Below are positions 25,405-34,852 of a stretch of DNA of 64,000 nt, one piece after another (within the stretch, counting starts at the first letter, position 1; each line of letters begins with the position of its first letter). The position numbers and the translations under genes are program-made. The notes below the pieces were generated by a model. That model did not search any database and was not told the origin of the DNA. It worked only from the letters and a program-made list of their open reading frames with translations. This DNA is from Lysinibacillus fusiformis (GTDB lineage Bacteria > Bacillota > Bacilli > Bacillales_A > Planococcaceae), in NCBI RefSeq assembly GCF_002845985.1, contig NZ_PDFK01000003.1, positions 434,001-498,000 of the forward strand, written 5' to 3'.

Positions 25405-25567
25405 TTATCCTTCTTAAACTCAACTGCAGTGTTAGTTTAAATACACTACTTCACAAGCTAAACTGAATTCTAATGTAATTTTGCCGAATTTCTTTACTAT
25501 TTTAATCGCCCTTTAGATGATGAAAGACGCATTCCCAACTTTAACAATTGCGCCCTATTGTTCAGTA
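25405..25567 (+). repeat. Dispersed intergenic repeat, copy E
   Basis: Motif 1 (CAACTGCAGTGTTAGTTTAA then TTCACAAGCT), middle (TTAATCGCCCTTTAGATGAT, GAAAGACGCATTCC), motif 2 (ATTGCGCCCTATTGTTC). Same order as copy B. The rest of 25568-25730 is AT-rich promoter region of the next gene. Confidence 0.7.
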
Positions 25568-25730
25568 CCTCATCATAAAACTTACCATAACGGAAGTACG
25601 ATTCCCACATGATTTTTAAATAATCATTTGAATAACAACAATAATATAATAAAAAACGAAATAAATATATTGATAAACGATAATAAATAGACTAATATCA
25701 TATTATCATTAAATCGGTGAGGTGCTTCAA

Positions 25731-26201
25731 ATGAATGTTAAACTAAGTTCAACTTTTTTCTTAAAGATCATTGCTTTTCTTATTGGAATTGCGGTACTTG
25801 TTGTGTGTATCTATTGGTTACCTCAAGCAGCTTTACGAGATGCCAAAGTGCGTCCAGGAGATTACTCGATATATCCATTGTTAATATGTGCCTATGGAGT
25901 ATGCATTACGTTTTCTGTTGCATTGTATCAAGCCTATAAACTATTGAGTTATATCAATATAAACAATGCTTTTTCTGAGCTATCCCTTAATTCCTTACAG
26001 ATTATAAAAAAATGCGCTTTGACAATTATTTTCTTCATTTTGTTTTTAATAGTTTACTTAAGGGTTTCTGCTCTGTTCACGGGTGAAGACGCAGCAGGTC
26101 CGATAGCACTTGGTCTAATAGGGATTTTAGTAACAGCTATCATCGCTGCCATTATAGACGTACTTCAAAAACCCATAAAAAATATCCTAGAAAATATGTA
26201 G
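25731..26201 (+). CDS. DUF2975 family membrane protein
   Basis: About 156 residues with four hydrophobic spans (near residues 8-28, 50-70, 95-115 and 128-150), the YkoF/DUF2975 pattern: KIIAFLIGIAVLVVCIYWLP at the start and GLIGILVTAIIAAIIDVLQK near the end. ATG 25731 is preferred over GTG 25722 because GGTGAGG lies at proper distance. In most genomes such genes are followed by a small Xre-type repressor; none is seen here, so the partner was lost or never came along. Confidence 0.75.
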   Translation: MNVKLSSTFFLKIIAFLIGIAVLVVCIYWLPQAALRDAKVRPGDYSIYPLLICAYGVCITFSVALYQAYKLLSYININNAFSELSLNSLQIIKKCALTIIFFILFLIVYLRVSALFTGEDAAGPIALGLIGILVTAIIAAIIDVLQKPIKNILENM

Positions 26202-26267
26202 GTGTTTCATAATAACCATTTTTATAAAACTCCCTTCGTTGTTGTAGTAATAAATGAGGTCTACTAA

Positions 26268-26303
26268 ATAAAAAAGTACACCACTACTATATAAGTGATG
26301 TAC
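26268..26303 (-). terminator. Intrinsic terminator, probably of the oxalate decarboxylase gene
   Basis: GTACACCACT / AGTGATGTAC (one mismatch) around an 8-base loop; on the minus strand it is followed by TTTTTTATTT. Confidence 0.6.
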
Positions 26304-26326
26304 CAACTATCCTATAATGTGTGACA

Positions 26327-26382
26327 TTAAAGATAAGTTACTGTTTTAAAATAAAAACATGCGTTCACTTATCTTTAATTTT
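26327..26382 (+). terminator. Possible terminator of the DUF2975 gene
   Basis: Perfect 12-bp arms TTAAAGATAAGT / ACTTATCTTTAA with a long (28-base) loop, followed by TTTTAC on the plus strand. Confidence 0.5.
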
Positions 26383-26403
26383 ACAAAGTATTCACCTGCA
26401 TTC

Positions 26404-27588
26404 TTATTTTGGATAATACGAAAAACCAGGGTACTTCACCACTGGCCATTTTTCCTTTCTAAGAGCCTGTAGCAACTCAGGGCCAACCTGCAAATTACTT
26501 TGCACCAATTCTGTTGGCGTTAAGGCCATCCATTGATTTAAAGATACATCCTGGAATCGGTCACTTTTAAACATTTCTAAAAACCATAATGGCTCTGTGC
26601 CAGTATTTTCAACGTAATGCCCCGTCGCAAACGGCACATAGCCAACATCACCTGCACGATAATCAAATGTTCGTGCTGTTCCATTCCCTGTGAAAACAGT
26701 CATTCGCCCTTTTCCTTGTAGATAATATTGCCATTCATCGTTGTTCGGATGCCAATGTAATTCGCGCATCGCCCCAGGCTCAATTTCTACCAGTGCCGCT
26801 GCGATATTTTGGGAAATCGGAAAATTAGTTGAATCCACAATACGCACACTGCCACCTGGTGTTTTCAGTGGTGGCTGTGCTAATAAGCGATGCTTAAAAG
26901 TTTGTGGAACCTGCCCATAAGGAGACTCCACTTTTTGTGAATTGATGGGACCAGGAACCTGATCCTGATAAATATACACTTGCTCATTCGGAATATGATC
27001 AAAAGCACTAATTGGAACCCCAAAATTGGCAGATAGCACATCCTTCGGGGTGTGCGCAAACCAATCTGAAATCGACAATGTATTCAGATCTGAGAAATTG
27101 CCATCATCAAACACTAATAAAAATTCACAGCCATCCTCTAACCCCTGAATTGAATGAGGAATGCCAGGTGGAAAATACCATAAATCACCTGGTCCTACAT
27201 CGGCAATAAAATTACAGCCATTTTGATCAACTGCCGTAATCCGAGCATGGCCGAGTAGCATATAAGACCACTCCGCCTGCTGATGCCAATGCAGTTCACG
27301 CACGCCTCCCGGTGTCAAGCTCATATTTACACCCGCCAATGTCGTAGCAATCGGTAATTCACGAACCGTAATTTCCCGTGACCACCCACCTTGATTTAAT
27401 GTCATATGCGTGTCTGAAAACGAGAATCGTAGGTTAGGGATCAAACCCGCATCTGTCGTTGGTGGCACCAGCATATCCGGATTTTCTAAATCCCTCATAA
27501 TATCGCGTGGCCCCTTATCCACCCCTCCAGCTCCATCATTCCGAATAGGCTGAGGCACTTGAAAATAACCCGGCGGCAAATTGTCCAA
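26404..27588 (-). CDS. oxdC: Oxalate decarboxylase-like bicupin
   Basis: A 394-residue two-cupin protein matching OxdC/OxdD. Domain 1 manganese ligands appear as His100, His102, Glu106 and His145 ([16 protein letters not shown]); domain 2 as His278, His280, Glu285 and His324, with the domain 2 glutamate at about Glu338 (WFLEMF). It should split oxalate to formate and CO2. The domain 1 lid, SENST in Bacillus subtilis, here reads SDLNT (166-170), so the key Glu is replaced by Asp. Start TTG after GAGGTG. No signal peptide. It stands alone and is convergent with a DUF2975 gene. Confidence 0.9.
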   Translation of the reverse strand: MDNLPPGYFQVPQPIRNDGAGGVDKGPRDIMRDLENPDMLVPPTTDAGLIPNLRFSFSDTHMTLNQGGWSREITVRELPIATTLAGVNMSLTPGGVRELHWHQQAEWSYMLLGHARITAVDQNGCNFIADVGPGDLWYFPPGIPHSIQGLEDGCEFLLVFDDGNFSDLNTLSISDWFAHTPKDVLSANFGVPISAFDHIPNEQVYIYQDQVPGPINSQKVESPYGQVPQTFKHRLLAQPPLKTPGGSVRIVDSTNFPISQNIAAALVEIEPGAMRELHWHPNNDEWQYYLQGKGRMTVFTGNGTARTFDYRAGDVGYVPFATGHYVENTGTEPLWFLEMFKSDRFQDVSLNQWMALTPTELVQSNLQVGPELLQALRKEKWPVVKYPGFSYYPK

Positions 27589-27813
27589 TCGTTCACCTCT
27601 TTATCGTAGAAATTTAAAAAATACTTTCATCCTTCTAAATGTATGGGCACACAGCTTGTACTATTCACTTGCTTTTCTGTTGGGCGAGTGCATGAGAATG
27701 GCTATTTGGTTACGAGGAATGATTACTTTTTTGACCGCTTTCCTCACATTATGGAGCGGAGGCATCACTCCTCTAAACGTAGAGCAAATTCATTCCCATG
27801 AAAACATAATCAG

Positions 27814-29247
27814 TCACTGTAGCAAAGCCTCCACTACACATTTATGCAAGATTTGGAGGCCTTCCTGCAATTCGTCATATGTTGCATAGGCATAAGATAG
27901 ACGAATATGATGATGATCTTGTGGGTCATAAATATAGCCAGGATTGATTAATACTTGTTGCTGCAATAGCTTCATAAAGAATTCTTTGTCTATAAGTGGC
28001 TCATGAAACTTGAGCCAAATATAAAAGCCTCCCTTTGGTTTGCTCCAAGTAGCAATGTCTTTAAATTTTCCCTGTAAAATTTGCTCAGTGAAATGGGCTC
28101 GATCCTGCAAGTGCTGACGTAAAGATGCAAGATGCGATTCATATTTTCCTGATTGTAGCCAATGTAGGACAATTTCTTGTGAGATAGCACTTGAGCCATA
28201 GTCCGTTTGCATTTTTATATCGGCTAATCGTTCGATGACGGTGGTTGGACCAATAAGCCAGCCAATGCGTAGCCCAGGGCTTAAGGTTTTGGAGACACTC
28301 CCAATATAAAGGACTTGTCCGCTGCTATCCATTGCTTTAATAGGAGGAGAGGTCGCTTCAAAAAGTAATTCATGATAGACATCATCCTCAATAATTGGAA
28401 TACGTGATGCCTGACAGGCTTCATAGAGCTGCTTTTTTTCCAGAGATGTCCATACTTGGCCCGTTGGATTATGTAAAGTTGGGATAGCGTAAAATACGGC
28501 TTGTTTTTTCCGTTTCCTTTGAGACAATGTTTGGGCAAGCTGTTCATCGCGGTGAATGCTCACCATTTGCATCCCTACTGATTGAAATGGATGGACAGAA
28601 TTTAAATAGGAGGTTGGCTCCTGAAATACAATAGACCCTTGTTCTAGTAAACCAACGGCAATTAACTGCAATGCCTGAAGTGCACCTGAGACAATGCAGA
28701 CCTGTTGAGGCTCAGCAACGATGCCTCTTTTTCGTACATAGTCACAGATAGCTGCACGAAGGTGATCATTACCCTGTGGTGAGGAATAGCCCAATGCTTT
28801 GGGCTGAAAAGATAGCTCCCTTAGTGAAGCTTCTATGGCCTCTGTGGGCAATAAGCTTGGTGCTAGCTCACCCGTTCCTAAACGAATGACATCCTCACGC
28901 TGCTCGTATTCATTAATTAATTGGATAGTGTGATAGTTTGGCTTATGGATACTTGTTTCGATATAGGTTTGCCAATTCGGCTGTGTTTGTTGAATTAATG
29001 CATGCCATGAATTATGCGTAACGTAAACCCCAGAGCCTACCTTTGATTCAAGGAGACCTATTGCTTTTAATTCCTCTAAAGCCTGTTGAACCGTGCTACG
29101 ATTGACGCCAAACTGCATGGCTAACTGTCTTTGGGTGGGCAGTTTTGTTCCTGCTACCCAGTCTCCTCGTTCCACCAGTGCTGTTATCCATTGCACAATT
29201 TGCTGTTGTAATGAGGTATCTCTTTGTCTATTTGGCTGCCAGTTCAT
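27814..29247 (-). CDS. MocR/PdxR-type regulator (GntR + aminotransferase fold)
   Basis: A 477-residue fusion: an N-terminal GntR winged helix (GTKLPTQRQLAMQFGVNRST ... EELKAIGLLESKVGSGVYV) and a fold-type I aminotransferase domain with YSSPQGNDHLR, the Asp of IIEDDVYHELL and the PLP lysine in GSVSKTLSPGLRIGW. MocR proteins sense PLP and often amino acids. It is divergent from a LysE-type exporter, so it likely controls that gene; an imperfect palindrome (29273-29304) lies between them. The 225-bp stretch downstream (27589-27813) has no gene I can support. Confidence 0.9.
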   Translation of the reverse strand: MNWQPNRQRDTSLQQQIVQWITALVERGDWVAGTKLPTQRQLAMQFGVNRSTVQQALEELKAIGLLESKVGSGVYVTHNSWHALIQQTQPNWQTYIETSIHKPNYHTIQLINEYEQREDVIRLGTGELAPSLLPTEAIEASLRELSFQPKALGYSSPQGNDHLRAAICDYVRKRGIVAEPQQVCIVSGALQALQLIAVGLLEQGSIVFQEPTSYLNSVHPFQSVGMQMVSIHRDEQLAQTLSQRKRKKQAVFYAIPTLHNPTGQVWTSLEKKQLYEACQASRIPIIEDDVYHELLFEATSPPIKAMDSSGQVLYIGSVSKTLSPGLRIGWLIGPTTVIERLADIKMQTDYGSSAISQEIVLHWLQSGKYESHLASLRQHLQDRAHFTEQILQGKFKDIATWSKPKGGFYIWLKFHEPLIDKEFFMKLLQQQVLINPGYIYDPQDHHHIRLSYAYATYDELQEGLQILHKCVVEALLQ

Positions 29248-29272
29248 TTATCCATCACCTTTCCTGCTAGAA

Positions 29273-29304
29273 AATTGGGTGGATAAAAAACCATCCAATT
29301 GGTC
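29273..29304. promoter_or_regulatory. Candidate MocR operator
   Basis: AATTGGGTGGAT and ATCCAATTGG form an imperfect inverted repeat (two-base bulge) around AAAAAACC between the MocR and LysE start codons. It is only a positional candidate. Confidence 0.35.
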
Positions 29305-29355
29305 GTTTTCTTTTAGTTATACCATATCTAAAATGAGTAGTGAAAGGAGGGATGA

Positions 29356-29961
29356 TTGTTGGAAGCTTTTCTTCATGGCATCATTTTAGCATTTGGACTC
29401 ATTTTACCTTTAGGTGTACAAAATGTTTTTGTTTTTTCTCAAGGTGCTACACAACCCAATTTATTACGCGCCCTGCCAGCAAGTGTAACAGCTGCCCTCT
29501 GTGATACAATGCTAATTGTGCTTGCGGTATTCGGACTATCCTTAATTGTTTTACAATTTGAGTGGCTACGTATCGCTTTAATGACTGTTGGTATTGTTTT
29601 TTTACTTTATATGGGCTATACCATCTGGCGCTCAAATCCGAGCACTACAAAAAAAAGTGAACCACTGCCCATAAAAAAACAAATTCTCTTTGCCCTCTCT
29701 GTGTCGTTACTTAATCCACATGCTATATTAGATACAATCGGCGTCATTGGTACGAGCGCATTAAAATATAGTGGTACAGAGCAAATGATTTTCACGGTAG
29801 CCTGCGTGCTAATTTCTTGGCTATGGTTTTTCGGTCTCACGTTGACTGGTGCCTCGTTCAAAAAACTTGATAGCTCTGGTAAGTTGATGGGCATCTTGAA
29901 TAAATGCTCAGCCATCTTTATTTGGGCAACAGCGTGTTATCTCGCAAGTGGCTTACTGTAG
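29356..29961 (+). CDS. LysE/ArgO family amino acid exporter
   Basis: A 201-residue membrane protein with six hydrophobic spans and the LysE signature at the start (HGIILAFGLILPLGVQNVFV) and SLLNPHAILDTIGVIG in the second half, closest to ArgO/LysE that export basic amino acids. The start is TTG (29356 or 29359) after AAAGGAGG. It is divergent from the MocR regulator, which probably induces it. A terminator hairpin follows 10 bp after the stop. Confidence 0.88.
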   Translation: MLEAFLHGIILAFGLILPLGVQNVFVFSQGATQPNLLRALPASVTAALCDTMLIVLAVFGLSLIVLQFEWLRIALMTVGIVFLLYMGYTIWRSNPSTTKKSEPLPIKKQILFALSVSLLNPHAILDTIGVIGTSALKYSGTEQMIFTVACVLISWLWFFGLTLTGASFKKLDSSGKLMGILNKCSAIFIWATACYLASGLL

Positions 29962-29971
29962 CCTACATAGA

Positions 29972-30000
29972 AAATGCTCAGGATTCCTCCTGAAGCATTT
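29972..30000. terminator. Terminator hairpin, left copy
   Basis: AAATGCTCAGGA / TCCTGAAGCATTT hairpin after lysE-like gene. Nearly identical (one extra A) to the hairpin at 30551-30578, so the two bound a 550-bp insert. Confidence 0.75.
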
Positions 30001-30057
30001 CATGTTGTTGAAAAAAGATGATGTCAACGGCAGAAAAAGCAAATTTGCAAGGTGAGA

Positions 30058-30191
30058 GGTTGATTTCCGTTCCGCCAGCGCCCTTTCCAGGGGGCGTCCG
30101 ATGAGCCGCTTCACTCACTTACGCTCGCTCCAGGGTCTCATCTGTGACGCTAAATCCCCTAGGAGTGACGCTGGCTCCACTCCAATCAACC
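30058..30191 (+). repeat. GC-rich REP-like element, unit 1
   Basis: 134 bp, clearly richer in G+C than its surroundings, bounded by GGTTGATT and AATCAACC. It carries internal hairpins (CGCCCTTTCC / AGGGGGCG) and the phrases GATTTCCGTT and GAGCCGCTT, shared with unit 2 in opposite orientation. Such elements recur in Bacillaceae intergenic regions; origin and function are not known to me. Confidence 0.6.
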
Positions 30192-30380
30192 ATTCTGCAA
30201 AGTGTCTTTACTTTTTTTCATAGTAGTATAGCGATCAAATAGCCCATTATCTGTATTCTTAGAGGGGATAGGCTCTTATTTTCAATGTGGAGAAGTGATG
30301 CGTGACAACACCTCTCCATAAAGAGAAGTGAACACCTTCACTTTATTTAAAAACCTTTGCTAAAAAGGTAACACTTTTGT

Positions 30381-30510
30381 GGGGTGGAGTGGAAGGCTAC
30401 TTGACTCCCGTGGGATAGCGAGACAGGCGAGCCTCTAAACGGAGCGGTAGCGGAGGAAGCGGCTCGGCGCTCGCCCACAGGAAAGCAAGTAGCCTGCAAC
30501 GGAAATCCAT
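30381..30510 (-). repeat. GC-rich REP-like element, unit 2
   Basis: About 130 bp, running from GGGTGGAGTGGAAGGCTACT to CAAGTAGCCTGCAACGGAAA; CTACTTG/CAAGTAG are its terminal inverted repeats. Read on the minus strand it shares GATTTCCGTT, GAGCCGCTT and CCACTCC with unit 1, so the two are inverted relative to each other. The AT-rich 30192-30380 between them has no gene. Confidence 0.6.
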
Positions 30511-30550
30511 TTCTCCCTTTCAATTGACTGTTTTGTTTTTCAACACTAAG

Positions 30551-30578
30551 AAATGCTCAGGATTCCTCCTGAGCATTT
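30551..30578. terminator. Terminator hairpin, right copy
   Basis: AAATGCTCAGGA / TCCTGAGCATTT just downstream of the ileS stop codon; duplicate of 29972-30000. Confidence 0.75.
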
Positions 30579-30581
30579 CTT

Positions 30582-33500
30582 TTAGAGTGAGACAAATACC
30601 GTGAGCTGTTCATTAAACAATGTTGTTTCAACGGATTTCGCTTTAGACCACGCTTCACCATAATGAATAGCCTTGACTAATACATTCGCTTGTAATATTG
30701 CTTCATGCTGTCGGATGATAGAAAGTACCTTTGTACTACCGTTAAAGGCAATCGACACATATTGGACCACTGGTAGCTGCCATTTTTTCCTTGCGTCTTG
30801 AATTGTGCGAATTAATTCTCGCATTTGCCCTTCTTGTAGCAAGCTTTCTGTTAGTTGAACATTCATCAATACACGACATGTGCTATCCTCAGCTAACCTA
30901 TAATACTCCTTCACAACCGCTTCAGCAACAACATGGGCTGCTAATAATGTTAGCTGTTGTCCTTCCATCTCAAAATTAATCGAACCATTATGCTGAAGCT
31001 TTTGCTTTTCTTCATTCGTTAATGCCATCACATATTCTTTTACTTGATTAACCTTTGCACCAAATGCAGCTCCAGCAGTTTTAAAATTCAGCTTATATTG
31101 GATGCTTTCATAGGCTGAAAAATCATGCGCCCACCTACAGGCTTTGATGTTTAACTCATCTTGAATGAGCTCACTATAGACTTGACAATCCATCAGGTCT
31201 CCTTTTACGGCAACAATGAGTTCACTTAAAGGTTGCTTAACCTTCATTCCCTGACTATTGCGAATGCTGCGTCCAAGTTCCACTACTGTTAAAACCATTG
31301 CCATTTCTTGTTCAAGCTTGACATCCACTAATTGTTCGTCACATGCTGGGTAGTTCTCCAGATGAACACTTTTCCCACATAATTGACGGTAGATGTCTTC
31401 AGCAATAAATGGCGTAAACGGTGCTACCAATTGACAAATAGATGTAAGCACTTCATAAAGCGTACTAAATGCACCTCGTTTATCTGCTGTCAGTCCATTT
31501 GCCCAAAATCTAGCTCGTGAACGGCGAATATACCAATTGCTTAACTCCTCTACCAACTGAGCAATTTCTCGTGTAGCCTGTGTAAATTGATAATCATCCA
31601 TGAACGTTGTGACAAGTTGGATAGTGTGATGGAGACGAGACAAAATCCAATGATCTAGAGGTGATCGACTCCCTTTATTTGTAGCATCATACGTAAAGCC
31701 ATCGATATGGGCATACATTGCATAAAATTTAAACGTATTGTCAAGTGTATCCACTAGTTTCGATTTCGCATCTAAGATAATTTTCTTAGAAAAACGCTTC
31801 GGATTCCAAGGGGAGCTGTCGACTAAAAATGCCCACCGTAAAGCATCCGCTCCATATTGCTCGATTAATTCAACAGGCTCTAAAGCATTACCTTTACTTT
31901 TTGACATCTTCTGCCCATGCTCATCTAAGACATGCCCTAACGATAGAACATTTTTATAAGGTGGCTTGCCTGTAAATAACGTCGATACCGCTAATAAGCT
32001 ATAGAAAAAGCCTCTTGTTTGGTCGATTCCCTCAATGACGACATCTGCAGGGAACTGCTGACGAAAAGTCGTGACATCTTCAAAAGGATAATGCTGCTGG
32101 GCAAATGGCATCGAGCCACTGTCAAACCAAACATCAATAACTTCTGGCGTCCGCTTCATGTCTCCTTGACAGACAGGACATGTACAGACAATGTCATCAA
32201 TAAATGGTTTATGAAGCTCTAAATTTTCATCGAAAGCCCCTTTAGCTAATTTTCTTAATGCTGCAACACTACTTGGAGCCACCTCATGAGCACACTCCCG
32301 ACAAACCCAGACATTCAATGGTGTACCCCAGTAACGATTACGGCTAATATTCCAATCCACTAAATTTTCTAGGAAGTTGCCAAATCGACCGTCCTTAATA
32401 TGACCTGGATACCATGTCACTTGCTGATTATTTTGTAAAAGCTGCTCCTTTAATGCTGACATCTTGATAAACCAGCTATCTGTTGCGTAGTACAGCAAAG
32501 GTGAATCACAGCGCCAGCAATGTGGGTAGCTATGCTCATATTTCTCTTTAGCAAATAGAAGTTTTTTTGCCGCTAGCATTTTAATGATATCAACATCACA
32601 ATCTTTTACAAAGCGTCCGACAAGCTCAGACACAGCTTCTATATAACAGCCTTTTAAATCAACTACATTGACAAAGGACAAACCATGGTACTGTACTGTT
32701 TTATAATCGTCCTCTCCATAGGCTGGAGCAATGTGCACAATTCCTGTTCCACTATGCTCCGTCACGTAATCCGCCATAACGACAACTTGCCCTTTTTCGA
32801 CCGTTACATAAGAAAATGGTGGTTGATAGGAAACACCCGCAAACTCTTGCCCATCATGCTCACTTAGTACTTCGATAGGCTCTGTAAAAACCTTTTCTAC
32901 CAGTGATTTAGCGAGGATGTATATGTTATTCTCATGCTTTACACGTACATATTGAAGAGATGGGTTCATAGCCAAGGCTACATTAGCAGGTAATGTCCAA
33001 GGCGTCGTTGTCCAGCCTAAGAAATATTCGTCGCGATCCCGAAGCTTAAACATCGCTGTAACGGATAAGTCTTTGACATCCTTATACCCCTGTGCTACCT
33101 CATGTGAACTTAAGGATGTTTGGCAGCTAGGGCAATAAGGTGAAACACGATGCCCTTTATATAAAAGTTGTTCCTTGTGTACATGGCTTAAAATATGCCA
33201 CACAGATTCGATATAATCATTGCTTAGTGTCAGATAAGGATTATCCATATCAAGCCAGTAGCCAAGCTGCTCGGTAAAGGTACGCCATTTTTGCTCATAG
33301 GTAAAAACGCTCTTTTTACATGCCTGAATAAATCGCTCTACCCCGTAATTCTCAATTTCCTGCTTCCCAGAGATGCCTAATGCCTTTTCTACTCCTAATT
33401 CCACAGGCAATCCATGTGTATCCCAGCCTGCTTTTCGTTCAACGAGATAGCCTTGCATCGTTTTATAGCGTGCCACAACATCTTTAATTGTTCTGCCAAA

Positions 33501-33674
33501 AGCATGACCAACATGTGGTAAACCATTCGCTGTTGGCGGTCCCTCGTAAAATACAAAGGGCTGCTGTCCAGCACGATTGTTGATGGACTTTGCCAAGGTT
33601 CCTTCTTGCGCCCACAACGCACGAATCCTTGTTTCTCGTTCAACCACTGTTTCCTTCTTTTGTTCTTCCTGCAT
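30582..33674 (-). CDS. ileS: Isoleucyl-tRNA synthetase, type 2 (IleS2)
   Basis: A 1030-residue class I synthetase of the eukaryote-like (type 2) IleRS group: [16 protein letters not shown] carries the HIGH-class motif as [12 protein letters not shown] is the second signature, and the editing and anticodon domains follow. Lengths and features such as [14 protein letters not shown] fit IleS2, which is less sensitive to mupirocin than the usual IleS1; a second ileS1 elsewhere is expected. The frame stays open to 33839, but those codons are T-box leader; ATG 33674 has AGGAGG at correct spacing. Expression is controlled by the T-box at 33715-33960. Confidence 0.93.
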   Translation of the reverse strand: MQEEQKKETVVERETRIRALWAQEGTLAKSINNRAGQQPFVFYEGPPTANGLPHVGHAFGRTIKDVVARYKTMQGYLVERKAGWDTHGLPVELGVEKALGISGKQEIENYGVERFIQACKKSVFTYEQKWRTFTEQLGYWLDMDNPYLTLSNDYIESVWHILSHVHKEQLLYKGHRVSPYCPSCQTSLSSHEVAQGYKDVKDLSVTAMFKLRDRDEYFLGWTTTPWTLPANVALAMNPSLQYVRVKHENNIYILAKSLVEKVFTEPIEVLSEHDGQEFAGVSYQPPFSYVTVEKGQVVVMADYVTEHSGTGIVHIAPAYGEDDYKTVQYHGLSFVNVVDLKGCYIEAVSELVGRFVKDCDVDIIKMLAAKKLLFAKEKYEHSYPHCWRCDSPLLYYATDSWFIKMSALKEQLLQNNQQVTWYPGHIKDGRFGNFLENLVDWNISRNRYWGTPLNVWVCRECAHEVAPSSVAALRKLAKGAFDENLELHKPFIDDIVCTCPVCQGDMKRTPEVIDVWFDSGSMPFAQQHYPFEDVTTFRQQFPADVVIEGIDQTRGFFYSLLAVSTLFTGKPPYKNVLSLGHVLDEHGQKMSKSKGNALEPVELIEQYGADALRWAFLVDSSPWNPKRFSKKIILDAKSKLVDTLDNTFKFYAMYAHIDGFTYDATNKGSRSPLDHWILSRLHHTIQLVTTFMDDYQFTQATREIAQLVEELSNWYIRRSRARFWANGLTADKRGAFSTLYEVLTSICQLVAPFTPFIAEDIYRQLCGKSVHLENYPACDEQLVDVKLEQEMAMVLTVVELGRSIRNSQGMKVKQPLSELIVAVKGDLMDCQVYSELIQDELNIKACRWAHDFSAYESIQYKLNFKTAGAAFGAKVNQVKEYVMALTNEEKQKLQHNGSINFEMEGQQLTLLAAHVVAEAVVKEYYRLAEDSTCRVLMNVQLTESLLQEGQMRELIRTIQDARKKWQLPVVQYVSIAFNGSTKVLSIIRQHEAILQANVLVKAIHYGEAWSKAKSVETTLFNEQLTVFVSL

Positions 33675-33714
33675 ATGAGTTCCTCCTATACAATCCATTT
33701 TGTATAAAAGGCAT

Positions 33715-33960
33715 ACAAAAAACCCCGTCCCAAGGAAAGGGACGGGGTTAACCGCGAATACCACCCTAATTCTATTGACACAATGGTCAATAGCGCTCAG
33801 CAACGTACAATCATACGTGTTCTTTTTAACGGTAGACACCCGGATTGGCTTACTCTATTCAGCCAATCTTCTCAGAGAGGATTTTCATGTAACACCTGCA
33901 CACCGACTTCCACCAAATGTCGGCTCTCTGTAGAACAAAATGAAACACTACTCTTTCTCA
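33715..33960 (-). promoter_or_regulatory. Isoleucine T-box leader
   Basis: On the minus strand: Stem I region, a likely AUC specifier (complement of 33880-33882), the T-box AGGGTGGTATTCGCGG (complement of 33751-33766; TGGT pairs with a tRNA ending ACCA), and a strong terminator AACCCCGTCCC / GGGACGGGGTT followed by TTTTTT (33716-33749). Uncharged tRNA-Ile should prevent termination and raise ileS expression. From here to 34222 I see no other gene. Confidence 0.92.
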
Positions 33961-34222
33961 TCAACGAATTTGTATGCTTTTATTGTCACTCATCGTAACA
34001 AATTACCAATTGTCTGTCAACAGTGGACAACCTTAAAAAATTTCGTTGAGACAAGTGACAATACTTTGATGGAGAGTCATATATTAAGATTGCGGATTGG
34101 TTTGAATAAAGCTCTTCAGCAATATTTTGACATTAAATAGCCCGATATAAAAGTTTACTTCATCCAATTGCCCCTTTAATGTGGCTACTGTTGACAGTGT
34201 TTGCTGCAATATTTGGATGATT

Positions 34223-34845
34223 TCATTTTTCCAACATAGCGAAAATCAGGACTAACAACCTTTCCTCCTCATCATGAATAAATACATAAGCAGGTTGTAA
34301 ATAGAAAAACCAAAGTGCATGTAACATAGCGACATAGGCTGATCCATTCATTTTAGGATTTTTCACTAGTTCATCAATAGCATCCGATACATGTGCCACA
34401 CTATGTGCCCATCCTTTGCCAGGTACATAGCTTCTTACATCCTTTTCAGATGATATGTAAGTTCATAACTTCGTTTGACAAGCCTCATGCTATCCTTAGA
34501 TAAAAAAATATCTGTGTAGATCCCTAGCTAAAATAAGTACGAGCAATAAGATTGTAAACGAGTGAGTAAAAAACCCAATCAGATTCCTTTGAATAATAAA
34601 TGGTTTAAGCTTTAATCCCAAAGTTCAATGAAGCAACGATGATTCAGCAAATTTTTTCTAAAATCCATTCATAAAAGCTGCCCTAAATCCATGTATCTCG
34701 TAGCTCACTTCAGTAGAACCGATATGTGCTAGCATGGCATGCAAAACCTGCTGTTGATGCTCTTGCTGCCAAGTAGCCTGACCCTTTTTCAATGCCATTA
34801 ATCTAGCCTTTAATTCATCTTCCTTCAATACAACTGGCTAATTCC
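34223..34845 (-). pseudogene. Broken DUF2785 family gene
   Basis: Pieces of a DUF2785 protein appear in order in different frames: EDELKARLMALKKGQATWQE and MLAHIGSTE (from about 34837), FTHSFTILLLVLILARD (about 34550), then EKDVRSYVPGKGWAHSVAHV and HALWFFYLQPAYVF (34440-34280), with stop codons and frameshifts between. The family's function is unknown. It follows the membrane-protein gene on the same strand, so the two may once have formed an operon. Confidence 0.75.
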
Positions 34846-34852
34846 ACTTTGC

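Noticed and set aside
22449-25567. Integron attC array
   Set aside because: The repeats lack the paired GTTRRRY/RYYYAAC core sites and no integron integrase is in the window; genes also face both directions.
27581-27889. Plus-strand 102-codon frame between oxdC-like and MocR genes
   Set aside because: Overlaps the ends of both real genes and has no Shine-Dalgarno or recognisable composition.
33675-33839. N-terminal extension of isoleucyl-tRNA synthetase
   Set aside because: The open frame there is T-box leader RNA; the T-box motif and terminator are inside it, and ATG 33674 has a proper Shine-Dalgarno.
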